64,000 bases of DNA, from NCBI GenBank assembly GCA_946183415.1, contig CAMHAM010000003.1:62001-126000 (forward strand). Direction: 5' to 3'. Below are positions 53,497 to 62,546 of the stretch, piece by piece. Both the position numbers and the translations under genes were made by a program. Position 1 is the first letter of the stretch, and every line of letters begins with the position of its first letter. The notes beneath the pieces are model-generated. The model was not told the origin of the DNA, ran no database searches, and saw only the letters and a program-made list of their open reading frames with translations. Source of the DNA: an uncultured Prevotella sp. GTDB taxonomy: Bacteria > Bacteroidota > Bacteroidia > Bacteroidales > Bacteroidaceae.

Positions 53497-53910
53497 TCAG
53501 TCGGGGTTGCATCCTGTAGCTTGCCAGTAACCCGGGCTGAGGTGCTGAGGATGGCACTTTCCCTGACTCTTACGCTTGCAATAGCGTTCGCATTGCACGC
53601 AGATGTCGTAGCCCAGCATGGCGCCAAGGATAAAGTCTTCTTCAGGTGTGAGCTGATTCAGAGGACGGGTGACGATGAGCCGTATGGCCTCCAGGCATTC
53701 GCGGCGCCCGAAATAGACGTTCAGGTTCTGCTGCCCTGCGGGTTGTAGCACGTAGGGTATGCCTTGACTCTCCAGTCTCTTTACAGCCAATTGACCATAT
53801 TTCTTGTTACAGGTGAACAGTGCCATTTGCCTTATGCCCTTGTTCAGTTCATAGATATGGTTCATCAGCACCTTCATTTCTGTAGGGATTGTTGCTTTTG
53901 TCGTTGCCAT
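53497..53910 (-). CDS. DUF2023 family protein
   Basis: 137 aa from the ATG at 53910. The family core is clear: MKVLMNHIYELNKGIRQMALFT, AVKRLESQGIPYVLQPAGQQNLNVYFG, and LNQLTPEEDFILGAMLGYDICVQCERYCKR. The C-terminal extension has a Cys cluster (C-x2-C-x3-C and a later Cys) that could bind metal. Function unknown; I recall relatives next to flavodoxin genes, but none is here. An earlier start at 53988 would precede the -7 box and is excluded. Confidence 0.85.
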   Translation of the reverse strand: MATTKATIPTEMKVLMNHIYELNKGIRQMALFTCNKKYGQLAVKRLESQGIPYVLQPAGQQNLNVYFGRRECLEAIRLIVTRPLNQLTPEEDFILGAMLGYDICVQCERYCKRKSQGKCHPQHLSPGYWQATGCNPD

Positions 53911-53932
53911 TGTTGATTCAATTTTTCGGCTG

Positions 53933-53940
53933 CAAAGGTA
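53933..53940 (-). promoter_or_regulatory. -7 box of DUF2023 gene
   Basis: TACCTTTG on the minus strand, 22 bp before the ATG at 53910. Confidence 0.65.
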
Positions 53941-54066
53941 CGATGAATAATTGAAGTGCGCAATACCTAAAACAGAGTGTTTGGGCATTGCGCACTTGCG
54001 ATAAGATGTAAAAGTAGATTAATCAGAAGTAGGTATTCCCGGAGGGTGGCAGTAGCCTGTAATACC

Positions 54067-55029
54067 CTATAGTTTAACGCTTGATATGTCCACGAGTCCG
54101 TTGACGATGGCGTAAATGGTAAGGCCTGCGGGAGAGTGGATCTGTAGTTTGCGGGCAATATTGCGTCGATGGGTGATGACGGTATTGACTGAGATACACA
54201 GGTGGTCGGCTATCTCCTTGTTTGACATACCTTGTACTAAGGAGATGATGACATCCTTCTCACGGTCAGAGAGGGTATCAGGATTTTGGCTGGCTCCGGC
54301 TTTAAACACCATTCCTGAGATATTTCGTGTCACGTCGCTCTGCTTTGCCTGCTGTTCCAGATGGCGGATGGCAGGTACAAAGATGTGATCTTCGACCTCG
54401 GCATGCTGGCGCAGCCATACCTCATTTTCGTAGATATCGTGTAACGTGGCGGTAAGCTGGTTGTTGTGCAGGCCGTCCTGAGGCAGATACTTGATGATCA
54501 GCAGTTTCAGCTCGCGCAATTTCTTGTCGGCAGCCCCATGATGCTTCGAAAAGGTCTCCACATTGTAGTCGTTGGCAGGGCGCCCTTCAATTAGCGACTG
54601 CACATAAGGGAAGAGTGTCTTTTGTTCGTATTTCATGTGGCGGCGTATCTCGTGGGCATATTCATCGTAGAACCGGAGGATAAGTTTGGCGAGGGATTCA
54701 CTTTCGTCCAGCGACTCCTGTAGCTCCCGACGAATATAGGGCAACTGAAAATCAAGGAAATAGGCATGACTGGCCTCAAGATAATGCAATAGGGTAGGAA
54801 CGAAGAGCTGCTCGTCTGCATCGAACTCCCCATAGCCATTAATAGTAAAGTTGACAACCGCTAAGAATGTGTATGTATCCACATTGTTGTCATCACAGGT
54901 CTCTTTCACCGTCTTATCGCCAAAACCAAGACTGATGCCAAAACTCCCCAACATCTGCAATAGGTCATAATTGTCACGAATGAGGGATATCATCTTATCA
55001 TCGGCCTCATACATTTTTTGATTTCTCAT
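54067..55029 (-). CDS. Hemerythrin/RIC-domain LuxR-family transcriptional regulator
   Basis: 320 aa. Residues about 20-52 resemble the ScdA_N domain of repair-of-iron-centres proteins, but the usual Cys pair is replaced (GISLGFGDKTVKETC). Residues about 75-228 are a four-helix hemerythrin-like domain with a full di-iron ligand set: H88, H131-x3-E135, H163 or H164, H209-x3-E213. Residues about 252-318 are a LuxR HTH (LSDREKDVIISLVQGMSNKEIADHL, NTVITHRRNIARKL). It probably senses oxygen, nitric oxide or iron and controls genes. It is divergent from the iron/haem redox cluster at 55233. Confidence 0.88.
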   Translation of the reverse strand: MRNQKMYEADDKMISLIRDNYDLLQMLGSFGISLGFGDKTVKETCDDNNVDTYTFLAVVNFTINGYGEFDADEQLFVPTLLHYLEASHAYFLDFQLPYIRRELQESLDESESLAKLILRFYDEYAHEIRRHMKYEQKTLFPYVQSLIEGRPANDYNVETFSKHHGAADKKLRELKLLIIKYLPQDGLHNNQLTATLHDIYENEVWLRQHAEVEDHIFVPAIRHLEQQAKQSDVTRNISGMVFKAGASQNPDTLSDREKDVIISLVQGMSNKEIADHLCISVNTVITHRRNIARKLQIHSPAGLTIYAIVNGLVDISSVKL

Positions 55030-55059
55030 CTTGTTTTACCTATTTTTGATTACTGGGTG

Positions 55060-55067
55060 CAAAGGTA
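55060..55067 (-). promoter_or_regulatory. -7 box of the RIC-LuxR regulator gene
   Basis: TACCTTTG on the minus strand, 30 bp before the ATG at 55029. Confidence 0.65.
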
Positions 55068-55190
55068 GGCATTATTTTCCACATTCACAATAGTCACAAT
55101 TAGGTATTTTTCCTTTCTGATAACCCTCAAAAAGCCCTATTTTTGATGATTTCACTAATTTTAGGTATAGGTTAACAACCAGAAACCTTG

Positions 55191-55198
55191 TACCTTTG
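55191..55198 (+). promoter_or_regulatory. -7 box of the iron/haem redox cluster
   Basis: TACCTTTG, 34 bp before the ATG at 55233. It excludes the TTG at 55188 as a start. No TTTG at -33, so an activator may be needed; the 125 bp to the regulator's -7 box is AT-rich with repeated TATTTTTGAT and TTAGGTAT words. Confidence 0.62.
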
Positions 55199-55232
55199 CA
55201 GCCGATTTTACAGCCGATTTGATTTTATAAAG

Positions 55233-56537
55233 ATGAAAAAAGTATTTGGTATAATGGTAATGGCGGCTATATTCAGCACAGCTCGTGCTGCAGAGCCAGA
55301 CACACTGGGATATAGCAAGTTCCGCTTTGGAGGGTATGGTGAAGTAGTGGCAAACTTCAAGGACTACGGCATCAATCGTTTCTATGGACACAAGGAAGGA
55401 AATGCCAAGCAGAGCCACAATGAGATCAGTATCCCTCGTTTTGTGTTGGCATTTGACTACAAGTTCACTCCCAAATGGATTCTTGGGGCTGAGATTGAGT
55501 TTGAATACGGAGGAACAGGAACTGCCTATGAGCTGGAGAATACTGAGAACGGTGAGTACGAGACAGAAGTAGAAAAGGGTGGAGAAGTGGCTCTTGAGCA
55601 GCTTCACATCACTCGTATGATTGTTCCTGAGTTCAATATCCGTGCAGGTCATCTGATTGTGCCCGTTGGTCTGACGAATGAGCACCATGAGCCCATCAAC
55701 TTCTTTGGATCTTTGCGTCCTGAAGGCGAGTCAACGATTATCCCCTGCACTTGGCACGAGACGGGTATAGAGTTCCTCGGCAAGTTTGGCAAGGGCTATG
55801 GTACATTCGACTATGAAGCCATGATCGTAACAGGTCTGAACGCCAATGGATTCGATCGTAATAACTGGGTAAAGAATGGTAAGCAGGGCTTGTTCGAAGG
55901 TGATAACTTTACGAGTCCTGCCTATGTGGCACGCTTGAACTACACAGGTGTGCCAGGCCTGCGCATTGGTGGTTCTATCTACTACTGTGCCAATGCCGGT
56001 GCCAATGCCGACAAGCTGATTACCTATGATGAAATCGGTAAGATACCAGTGACCATCTATTCCGTAGATGCCCAGTATACTAATAAATATGTAACAGCGC
56101 GTGCTAACTATCTTTCCGGCAATATTGCCCATGCCGATCAGGTGGGAGCCAAGAATGGCAAGCTGTCCAACAAGTCTGGGTACAGCCGTCTGACCCCGAT
56201 AGCCAAGAGGGCCGTGTCTTATAATGCTGAGGTTGGTTTCAACCTGAAGAATATCTTCGGTGGGCATCCTGGTTTTCCTGTCATCTATCCCTTTGCACAA
56301 TATGAATATTATAACTCTCAGGAGAAGGGCGAGGGTATGGATGTGATGGATGCCCGCTGCCAGGTGAGCAAATGGAACTTCGGCCTGAACTGGAAGGCCC
56401 TGCCCAACTTGGTGGTCAAAGCCGACTACACGACACGCCAGATAGGCACCAGCAAGGTGTTTGGCAAGGGGGCATACAACAGTGAGAACGAGTTTGGTAT
56501 TGGCATAGCCTATATCGGCTGGTTCTTCAGCAAATAG
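55233..56537 (+). CDS. Outer membrane porin (beta-barrel), first gene of redox cluster
   Basis: 434 aa from the ATG at 55233, which gives a signal peptide ending STARA. The mature protein is a porin-type barrel: FRFGGYGEVVANFKDY at the start, ALEQLHITRMIVPEFNIRAGHLIVPVG, NLVVKADYTTRQIG and a terminal strand IGIAYIGWFFSK. It resembles phosphate-selective porin O/P-like proteins of Bacteroidetes. It probably lets substrate enter the periplasm for the following proteins; specificity unknown. 41 bp before the imelysin gene. Confidence 0.8.
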   Translation: MKKVFGIMVMAAIFSTARAAEPDTLGYSKFRFGGYGEVVANFKDYGINRFYGHKEGNAKQSHNEISIPRFVLAFDYKFTPKWILGAEIEFEYGGTGTAYELENTENGEYETEVEKGGEVALEQLHITRMIVPEFNIRAGHLIVPVGLTNEHHEPINFFGSLRPEGESTIIPCTWHETGIEFLGKFGKGYGTFDYEAMIVTGLNANGFDRNNWVKNGKQGLFEGDNFTSPAYVARLNYTGVPGLRIGGSIYYCANAGANADKLITYDEIGKIPVTIYSVDAQYTNKYVTARANYLSGNIAHADQVGAKNGKLSNKSGYSRLTPIAKRAVSYNAEVGFNLKNIFGGHPGFPVIYPFAQYEYYNSQEKGEGMDVMDARCQVSKWNFGLNWKALPNLVVKADYTTRQIGTSKVFGKGAYNSENEFGIGIAYIGWFFSK

Positions 56538-56578
56538 GAACTGCAATTTATTATTAACAGTATTAACAATATGTAATC

Positions 56579-57751
56579 ATGAAGAAAAATTTATTTTTGC
56601 TGAGTCTCGCCATGATGGGACTCACGTCGTTCACCGCCTGTAGCAGTAGCGACGATGACAACAAGAAGGAGGATGAGACATCTGAGATTACCATCCAGGA
56701 CAGTGAGTATGATGCCATTATCAACCAGTATGTCGACAATGTGGTGCTTCCTACCTACAACGACCTGAAAACCAAGAACAGTGCTCTCTATCAGGCAGTG
56801 GTTGCCTTTGGCGATGCTCCTTCGAATGCCAATTTCCAGGCCATCTGTGATGCCTGGCTGGCAGCGCGTGAACCATGGGAGTCGAGCGAGGCATTCCTCT
56901 TCGGTCCTGTTGCCGATTATGGACTGGATCCCAATATGGACTCTTGGCCTCTTGATCAGGAGGCAATCGTCAACATGCTGACCTCTCAGCAGTGGAACGA
57001 TATGAAATGGACAGGCGACTATAATGAGGATGACGAGGCTATTGCAGCAGCCCAGAACGTGCGTGGTTTCCACACACTTGAGTTCCTCGCCTTCCGCGAC
57101 GGCAAGGCCCGCACCCTGAATGATGCCGCTACCGACGGTGAAGCTGCCAACGCTGTCTACAATGAGAGCAATGCGACAGCCTGGGCACAGTATATGAGAA
57201 ACACCGCCCAGCTTCTGGTCGATGATGTCACACTGTTGTGCGATGCTTGGAACAACGGCTATGCTACTACTTTCAAGAACCACAATGGCGGTGACTTCAC
57301 CAGCGGCCTGAGCTGTATCGAGCAGTTGATTGATGGCTGTATAGACATTGCCGGTGAGGTTGGCGATGCTAAGATTGGTGATCCCTACGATCTCTATGTC
57401 TCTGGTAAAACCAATGAGGCCCTCTATGCTGTTGAGTCTTGGTACAGCTGGCACTCACGTGACGACTATACCAACAATATCTACTCCATCCGCAATGCCT
57501 ACTATGGTTCGCTCGACGGAAGCATCAATACAAACTCACTCTCCAAACTCGTGGCTAAGTACAACCCGGCCCTCGACACTGATGTGAAGAATGCCATCGA
57601 TGCTGCTGCCAAGGCTATCCAGGCCATTCCACAACCGTTCCGTAACAACATCAACTCCAAGGAGGCTGCCGCCGCCATGGATGCCTGTGCTGAACTGAGC
57701 GATATCCTGGAGAACGAGCTGAAGCCTTTCCTGCAGAATCATACCAAGTAA
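56579..57751 (+). CDS. Imelysin family lipoprotein (M75/EfeO-like)
   Basis: 390 aa with lipobox FTACSSSDDD. Imelysin features are present: VVLPTYNDLKTKNSAL, AWLAAREPWESSEAFLFGPV and the GxHxxE motif in GFHTLEFLAF, plus a second helical bundle half starting near AYYGSLDG. Family members are iron-regulated periplasmic or outer-membrane proteins linked to iron uptake. It lies in one run of genes with a di-haem oxidoreductase and a cytochrome, supporting an extracytoplasmic iron or haem function. Confidence 0.9.
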   Translation: MKKNLFLLSLAMMGLTSFTACSSSDDDNKKEDETSEITIQDSEYDAIINQYVDNVVLPTYNDLKTKNSALYQAVVAFGDAPSNANFQAICDAWLAAREPWESSEAFLFGPVADYGLDPNMDSWPLDQEAIVNMLTSQQWNDMKWTGDYNEDDEAIAAAQNVRGFHTLEFLAFRDGKARTLNDAATDGEAANAVYNESNATAWAQYMRNTAQLLVDDVTLLCDAWNNGYATTFKNHNGGDFTSGLSCIEQLIDGCIDIAGEVGDAKIGDPYDLYVSGKTNEALYAVESWYSWHSRDDYTNNIYSIRNAYYGSLDGSINTNSLSKLVAKYNPALDTDVKNAIDAAAKAIQAIPQPFRNNINSKEAAAAMDACAELSDILENELKPFLQNHTK

Positions 57752-57777
57752 GGTAGCTTACAAATTCTATGCCGCTA

Positions 57778-57809
57778 AGCGGAGGCGAGACCAAAATCTC
57801 GTCTTCGCT
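57778..57809 (+). other. Hairpin between imelysin and di-haem oxidoreductase genes
   Basis: GCGGAGGCGAGA (57779-57790) pairs with TCTCGTCTTCGC (57797-57808) with two G-T pairs and a 6-nt loop. There is no T-tract, so mRNA processing or stability is more likely than termination. Confidence 0.5.
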
Positions 57810-57850
57810 ATTGTGGTTAAAAGAACAAAACAGATTTTCCATCACTTTTT

Positions 57851-59305
57851 ATGAACAAATACTTTAGTGTTTCATTACTACTTACAGGTATTCTAAGTCT
57901 CACAGCCTGTAATGAAAGCGAGCAGCTTGATGTGGAAGATGTCAGCATCCCGCGAGGCTATGCACTTTCAGCGGGTACCTCGACAGGGTTTTATAACTCC
58001 TCCGTAGCCTATGATCAGGCGGCACGCTGGCTCTCAGGTACATACGCCTCAAGATTCAATGTGGGAGACCGGCTATATGACAATGTCAAGACCTCAAACG
58101 AGAACGGGCACGGCGGTGGCCTCGGACCCGTCTATGCCGGTTATAGCTGTGGTAGCTGTCACAGAAACGCCGGACGTACGGAACCTACTTATTGGACGAG
58201 CTTCAAACAAGGCAGTGACGACGGCTCTGGTCCTTACGGCTTCACTGCCTCACTGATATATATCACCCGTAAGAACGGCACATTCTTTCCTAACTATGGC
58301 CGCGTCATCCATGACCAGGCCATCTATGGTGTTCGTCCTGAAGGCAAGCTGAAGGTGAAGATCGACTCCATGACCTATAGTTTTCCTGATGGCGAGAAAT
58401 ACACTCTCTGCGTACCCAAGTGGTCGATCACTGAGTGGTATGCCGACTCCATCAGTCCCGATGACCTCTTCTGTACCGTCCGTGTACCGCTGCGACATGT
58501 CGGTATGGGACAGATGATGGCTCTCGACCCCAATGAGATCGAGGCACTTGCCCGCAAGAGCAACTATCCAGAGTGGGGTATCAGCGGACGGTGCAACTAC
58601 ATCAACGAACGTGGCAAGCTACAGCTTGGACTCTCTGGCAACAAAGCCCAGCATGCCGACTTGACAGTGGAACTCGGTTTCTCCAGTGACATGGGTATGA
58701 CCAACAGCCGCTATCCAGAGGAAATCTGCGAGGGACAGCGGCAGATGGAGGAAGGCTCCATGATGGGGTTGGCCTACGATATGCTTGATGTGTCGGCTGA
58801 AGACATGGAGGATGTTGATCTCTATATGCAGAGCCTCTCTGTGCCAGGTCGGCGAAATGTCAACAATGCTGATGTTCAGGCTGGTGAGCAGCTTTTCTAT
58901 CAGGCTGGCTGCCATCTCTGCCATGTGACGACCTTGCACACCAAGCCCCGTGGCACCACCTTGTTGATGGGGACAGAACTCCCCTGGCTGGGCAGCCAGA
59001 CCATTCATCCCTATTCAGATTTTCTGCTTCATGATATGGGCTCTGAGATTATGGGCGTTGGATTGAACGATAACTTTGTCAGCGGTCTGGCGCGTGGCAA
59101 TGAGTGGCGCACGACCCCGCTTTGGGGTGTGGGACTGCAGAAGAAGGTCAACGGACACACCTACTTCCTTCACGACGGACGTGCCCGCAACTTCATCGAG
59201 GCCATCATGTGGCATGGCGGTGAGGGCGAGGCTTCCAAGAATAAGTTCAAGAACATGAGTAAGAAGGAGCGCGACCAGCTCGTACAGTTCCTCAATTCGT
59301 TATAA
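57851..59305 (+). CDS. Di-haem oxidoreductase (thiol oxidoreductase-like), c-type cytochrome lipoprotein
   Basis: 484 aa with lipobox LSLTAC. Two haem-c motifs, GYSCGSCHRNAGR near residue 100 and GCHLCHVTT near residue 358, and the family ending FLHDGRARNFIEAIMWHGGEGEASKNKF identify the di-haem oxidoreductase (DHOR) family. It should be an exported redox enzyme needing cytochrome c maturation. Partner of imelysin in many genomes. 29 bp before the second porin gene. Confidence 0.92.
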   Translation: MNKYFSVSLLLTGILSLTACNESEQLDVEDVSIPRGYALSAGTSTGFYNSSVAYDQAARWLSGTYASRFNVGDRLYDNVKTSNENGHGGGLGPVYAGYSCGSCHRNAGRTEPTYWTSFKQGSDDGSGPYGFTASLIYITRKNGTFFPNYGRVIHDQAIYGVRPEGKLKVKIDSMTYSFPDGEKYTLCVPKWSITEWYADSISPDDLFCTVRVPLRHVGMGQMMALDPNEIEALARKSNYPEWGISGRCNYINERGKLQLGLSGNKAQHADLTVELGFSSDMGMTNSRYPEEICEGQRQMEEGSMMGLAYDMLDVSAEDMEDVDLYMQSLSVPGRRNVNNADVQAGEQLFYQAGCHLCHVTTLHTKPRGTTLLMGTELPWLGSQTIHPYSDFLLHDMGSEIMGVGLNDNFVSGLARGNEWRTTPLWGVGLQKKVNGHTYFLHDGRARNFIEAIMWHGGEGEASKNKFKNMSKKERDQLVQFLNSL

Positions 59306-59333
59306 AAAGTAAAAAGGAAAAAACAATATAGCA

Positions 59334-60608
59334 ATGAGATACAACAAACTATTCGCCATACTGATGGCAAGCACCCTCTCCGTTGGTGCCTTTGCAGAGA
59401 CGGAGACAAATGAGACCTTGGCAACGGTTCCTGCCGCTGAAGAGCAGACAGAGGCCGATAAGTTGAATATGGATAACGGTGTGATCCCTATTGCCGACGA
59501 CCGTGGCTTTACCCTCCAGTCGAACAACGGCAACTTTGTGTTTAAGCCGTACCTCTTCCTACAGACGACAGCCAACTTCAGGTACTACGATGATGAAGGA
59601 CTCGACAAGGCTTATAACCAGGACAACATTGCCAACTCTGGCTTCGCCATGCCTTATGCCATCATCGGCTTTACAGGTAGAGCCTTTGGCAAGATCGACT
59701 ATAATGTCTGTGTCAACGCTGCCGCCTCGGGTGGCAATATCCTCCAGCAGGCGTGGATCGACTATGCCGTCAGTCCTGCTCTCCGTTTCCGTGTCGGCAA
59801 GTTCAAGACACCATTCACCCATGCTTACCTCACTACTCTCGGTGAGACTCTGTTCCCCAGTCTGCCTACATCCCTGACAGCTGTTGCCATCCTCCCTTAC
59901 TCACTCAATGCAGTTACTCCAGGCATCGGCACGGGCTTTGACCTCGGGGTGGAGGTTCATGGACTTATTGCCAACAAGGTCGGCTATGAGGTTGGTCTCT
60001 GGAACGGTACAGGCTCTGCCCAGAATGGAGCCACCAAGACCGTTAGCGACGACCTCCATATCCCCTCACTGCTCTATGCAGGCCGCGTCACCTTTCAGCC
60101 CAAGGGTGCCATGCCGATGACGCAGGGAAACCCGAAACTTCTCCATGAGGACAAGATGCTTTTCGGCCTCAGTGCCAATTACAATGTGGAGTCGGAGAAC
60201 GAGTCGACCAACGACTTCCGCGCCGGCTTCGAGTTCGCCATGCTCAAGAACAGGTGGTATGTCGCTGCCGAAGCCTATTATATGCGTATCGGATTTACCA
60301 ACCGCCAGAAGATCAGCGACTCCTATAATTACTGGGGCGGTTATGCCCAGGTGGGCTATTTCGTACACCCAAGATGGCAACTGGGCCTGCGCTACGATTT
60401 CTATGATCGCAACGGCACCAGCAAGGATGGAATCCTGAACATGCCTGCTGCCAGCATCAATTTCTTTATTCCGAAGACCAGCATCAAGCTCTCTGCCATG
60501 TACCAGTACATTGGACGCACGGGACATGAGACCCAACTCGACCGGGATATGGACGACCTCGGCATCTGTACTCACATGGCCCAGCTGATGCTTCAGTACG
60601 CCTTCTAA
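59334..60608 (+). CDS. Outer membrane porin, second of the redox cluster
   Basis: 424 aa with a signal peptide ending GAFA. Phosphate-selective-porin-like barrel: FVFKPYLFLQTTANFRYYDDEG, YAVSPALRFRVGKFKTPFTHAYLTT, GLSANYNVESENESTNDF, GGYAQVGYFVHPRWQLGLRYDFYD, ending MAQLMLQYAF. Specificity unknown. It is between the di-haem oxidoreductase and a cytochrome c lipoprotein, all in one direction. Confidence 0.85.
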   Translation: MRYNKLFAILMASTLSVGAFAETETNETLATVPAAEEQTEADKLNMDNGVIPIADDRGFTLQSNNGNFVFKPYLFLQTTANFRYYDDEGLDKAYNQDNIANSGFAMPYAIIGFTGRAFGKIDYNVCVNAAASGGNILQQAWIDYAVSPALRFRVGKFKTPFTHAYLTTLGETLFPSLPTSLTAVAILPYSLNAVTPGIGTGFDLGVEVHGLIANKVGYEVGLWNGTGSAQNGATKTVSDDLHIPSLLYAGRVTFQPKGAMPMTQGNPKLLHEDKMLFGLSANYNVESENESTNDFRAGFEFAMLKNRWYVAAEAYYMRIGFTNRQKISDSYNYWGGYAQVGYFVHPRWQLGLRYDFYDRNGTSKDGILNMPAASINFFIPKTSIKLSAMYQYIGRTGHETQLDRDMDDLGICTHMAQLMLQYAF

Positions 60609-60631
60609 CAGGTTGAGAAATAGTGATTACG

Positions 60632-61360
60632 ATGAAAAAGTATATCATAACGGCTTTTGTATGCTTTGCCATACTAAGCCTTGATTCCTGCGACGACGGG
60701 CGCATCTACCCTGAGACAGCCTCTTTGTCGGAAGGAAAGACTGTCGTCTTAGAGGGAACGCTTCAGGGACTGGAGAACTGGCCAGGCACCTATCGTGTAT
60801 CTGTGGCTGGTTTCGAGAATGCAGATGACGAATATGCCGATGTCTCCAAGGTCATCACCTCCAGCGATGTGGTCGATGGCAAGGTGAGGGTAGAGTTGTC
60901 GGGTATCAAGGAGAATGTTACACTGGTCAGGCTCTGTATACTCGACCGTCTGAGACGTCATATAGTCACTTTCAAGGAGGTGGAGGTTGCTTCGGCCAAG
61001 GAGACGGTGAAGATGGATGTAGGGACAATGGATATCAGTATGTTCAATGCCATCCAGCAGAGTTATTTCAATACCACATGTGCTAACTGCCACGGTGCCT
61101 CTAACCGTGCTGCCGCAGGTCTTTATCTGACGGAAGGCAAAAGCTATGATGCTCTGGTTGGCAAACCCTCCACGAAGGTGGAAGGCATCAATATGGTGGA
61201 GCCAAACGATGCCCAGCACAGCCTGCTGCACATGATTCTCAATCGGGAGGTTGTGGAAGGCATCTCGATGACTCATCGGGATTTGGTTTCTGAAAAGAAT
61301 GAGCAGAGCATTCTGCCGCTCATCGACAGTTGGATTAATAATGGAGCGAAAGAGAAGTGA
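60632..61360 (+). CDS. Exported mono-haem cytochrome c lipoprotein
   Basis: 242 aa from the ATG at 60632, lipobox LSLDSC. A beta-rich N-terminal half (VLEGTLQGLENWPGTYRVSVAGF) is followed by a cytochrome c-like domain with CANCHGASNRAAAGLYL near residue 150 and a Met-rich region (HSLLHMILN, GISMTHRD) that could give the distal ligand. Likely electron carrier for the di-haem oxidoreductase. Its stop codon lies inside the first unit of a heptamer repeat. Confidence 0.85.
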   Translation: MKKYIITAFVCFAILSLDSCDDGRIYPETASLSEGKTVVLEGTLQGLENWPGTYRVSVAGFENADDEYADVSKVITSSDVVDGKVRVELSGIKENVTLVRLCILDRLRRHIVTFKEVEVASAKETVKMDVGTMDISMFNAIQQSYFNTTCANCHGASNRAAAGLYLTEGKSYDALVGKPSTKVEGINMVEPNDAQHSLLHMILNREVVEGISMTHRDLVSEKNEQSILPLIDSWINNGAKEK

Positions 61361-61402
61361 AAAGTGAGAAGTGAAAAATGAAAAGTGAAAAGTTGAGAAA
61401 TG
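61354..61402 (+). repeat. Seven heptamer units (AAAGTGA family) filling an intergenic gap
   Basis: GAAGTGA, AAAGTGA, GAAGTGA, AAAATGA, AAAGTGA, AAAGTTG, AGAAATG in exact 7-bp steps. The first unit holds the stop codon of the cytochrome gene and the last ends in the ATG of the next gene. Confidence 0.75.
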
Positions 61403-62542
61403 AATAATAATATGAAATACGAATTTGAGAATGCGTTTGCCGACGTTTTCCAGTTTGACAATGGCACAGAAGTATGCGAGTATCATGCCATGATTCATGC
61501 AGGTTCGTCGCGTTTGTCCTATATTCAGCAGCTGGAGGCCGTCATGGGTGCGTACAGTCAGTTGATAGAAGGCCCGCTCAGTGGAGCACAGGCCGTTTTT
61601 AAGCGTTATTTCCTCAGTGATGCAGCTAATCAGGCCGACGATGTCATCGCCACAGATGTCACAGACTGTGCCAAGAGTATTATCCAGCAGGCACCCCTCG
61701 ATGGAACCAAGGTAGCACTTTGGGTATACCTGATGACCAATGTCCAGACAGGTATTGGCAAGAGCGGACTTTATGAGGTTTGTCATGGCGGATTCCGTCA
61801 TCTTTGGAACGGCTCGGCCCACAATATGGCTGCCAATTCGGAATATCAGACACGTCTGCTCTTCAACGAGTATAACATGCAGCTGATTCAGGAGGGATGT
61901 ACGCTGGAGGCTAACTGTATCCGCACCTGGTTCTTCGTGAATGATGTAGACCTGAACTATGGTGGTGTAGTACGTGCACGGAACCAGTTCTTCTTCACGC
62001 AGGGGCTGACAGTGAACACCCATTTCATCGCCTCTACAGGTATTGGAGGCCGTCAGCAGGATCCCAACGTACTCTCGCAGATGGATAACTATGCCATCGC
62101 CGGCATCAAGAAAGAACAGATTCACTATCTGTATGCTTCCACACACCTGAATCGCACCAGTGATTACGGTGTTAGCTTCGAACGAGGAACACAGGTGAAC
62201 TATGCCGATCGTCGCCATGTTTTCATTTCTGGCACAGCCTCTATCAATAATAAAGGTGAGGTGGTGTATCCTAAGGATATCGTCAAGCAGACACACCGTA
62301 TGTGGGAGAATGTTGAGGCTCTTTTAGCTGAGGCTGACTGCAACTTCAATGATGTGGCAGAGATGGTGGTCTATCTTCGTGACACTGCCGACTATGACTT
62401 GGTACGAGAACTCTACGAGGAGCGATTCTCGGGCAAGCCTTATGTGATTGTCCATGCGCCCGTCTGCCGTCCAGGCTGGCTTATCGAGATGGAGTGTATA
62501 GCAGTCAAGGCCGTTGACCTGCCCACCATGCCTAAGTTCTGA
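61400..62542 (+). CDS. Rid/YjgF-related protein
   Basis: 380 aa (ATG at 61400 or 61412). The C-terminal half (about 225-375) has YjgF/RidA fold features: GIGGRQQDPNVLSQMDNYAIAGI, RRHVFISGTASINNKGEVVYPKDIVKQTHRMWENVEALLAEADCNFNDVAEMVVYLRD and GKPYVIVHAPVCRPGWLIEMECIAV. The N-terminal half is a second, diverged Rid-like part, an arrangement seen in chorismatase-like proteins. No signal peptide; cytoplasmic. Catalytic role unknown. It sits in the cytochrome cluster, as do relatives in other Bacteroidetes as far as I recall. Confidence 0.72.
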   Translation: MNNNMKYEFENAFADVFQFDNGTEVCEYHAMIHAGSSRLSYIQQLEAVMGAYSQLIEGPLSGAQAVFKRYFLSDAANQADDVIATDVTDCAKSIIQQAPLDGTKVALWVYLMTNVQTGIGKSGLYEVCHGGFRHLWNGSAHNMAANSEYQTRLLFNEYNMQLIQEGCTLEANCIRTWFFVNDVDLNYGGVVRARNQFFFTQGLTVNTHFIASTGIGGRQQDPNVLSQMDNYAIAGIKKEQIHYLYASTHLNRTSDYGVSFERGTQVNYADRRHVFISGTASINNKGEVVYPKDIVKQTHRMWENVEALLAEADCNFNDVAEMVVYLRDTADYDLVRELYEERFSGKPYVIVHAPVCRPGWLIEMECIAVKAVDLPTMPKF

Positions 62543-62546
62543 GCAA

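Noticed and set aside
53165..53557. 130-codon minus-strand frame and a 64-codon plus-strand frame nearby (52997-53191)
   Set aside because: Both read through the periodic arrays, and the larger also overlaps the 3' end of the DUF2023 gene.
55188..55232. Upstream TTG starts for several genes (7514, 9864, 15554, 15559, 18020, 55188)
   Set aside because: Each lies within the TAnnTTTG promoter box or before the transcription start, so it cannot be translated from that promoter.
60749..62296. 515-codon open frame antisense to the cytochrome c and Rid-like genes
   Set aside because: It spans two well-supported genes and includes the heptamer repeat region; no domain seen.
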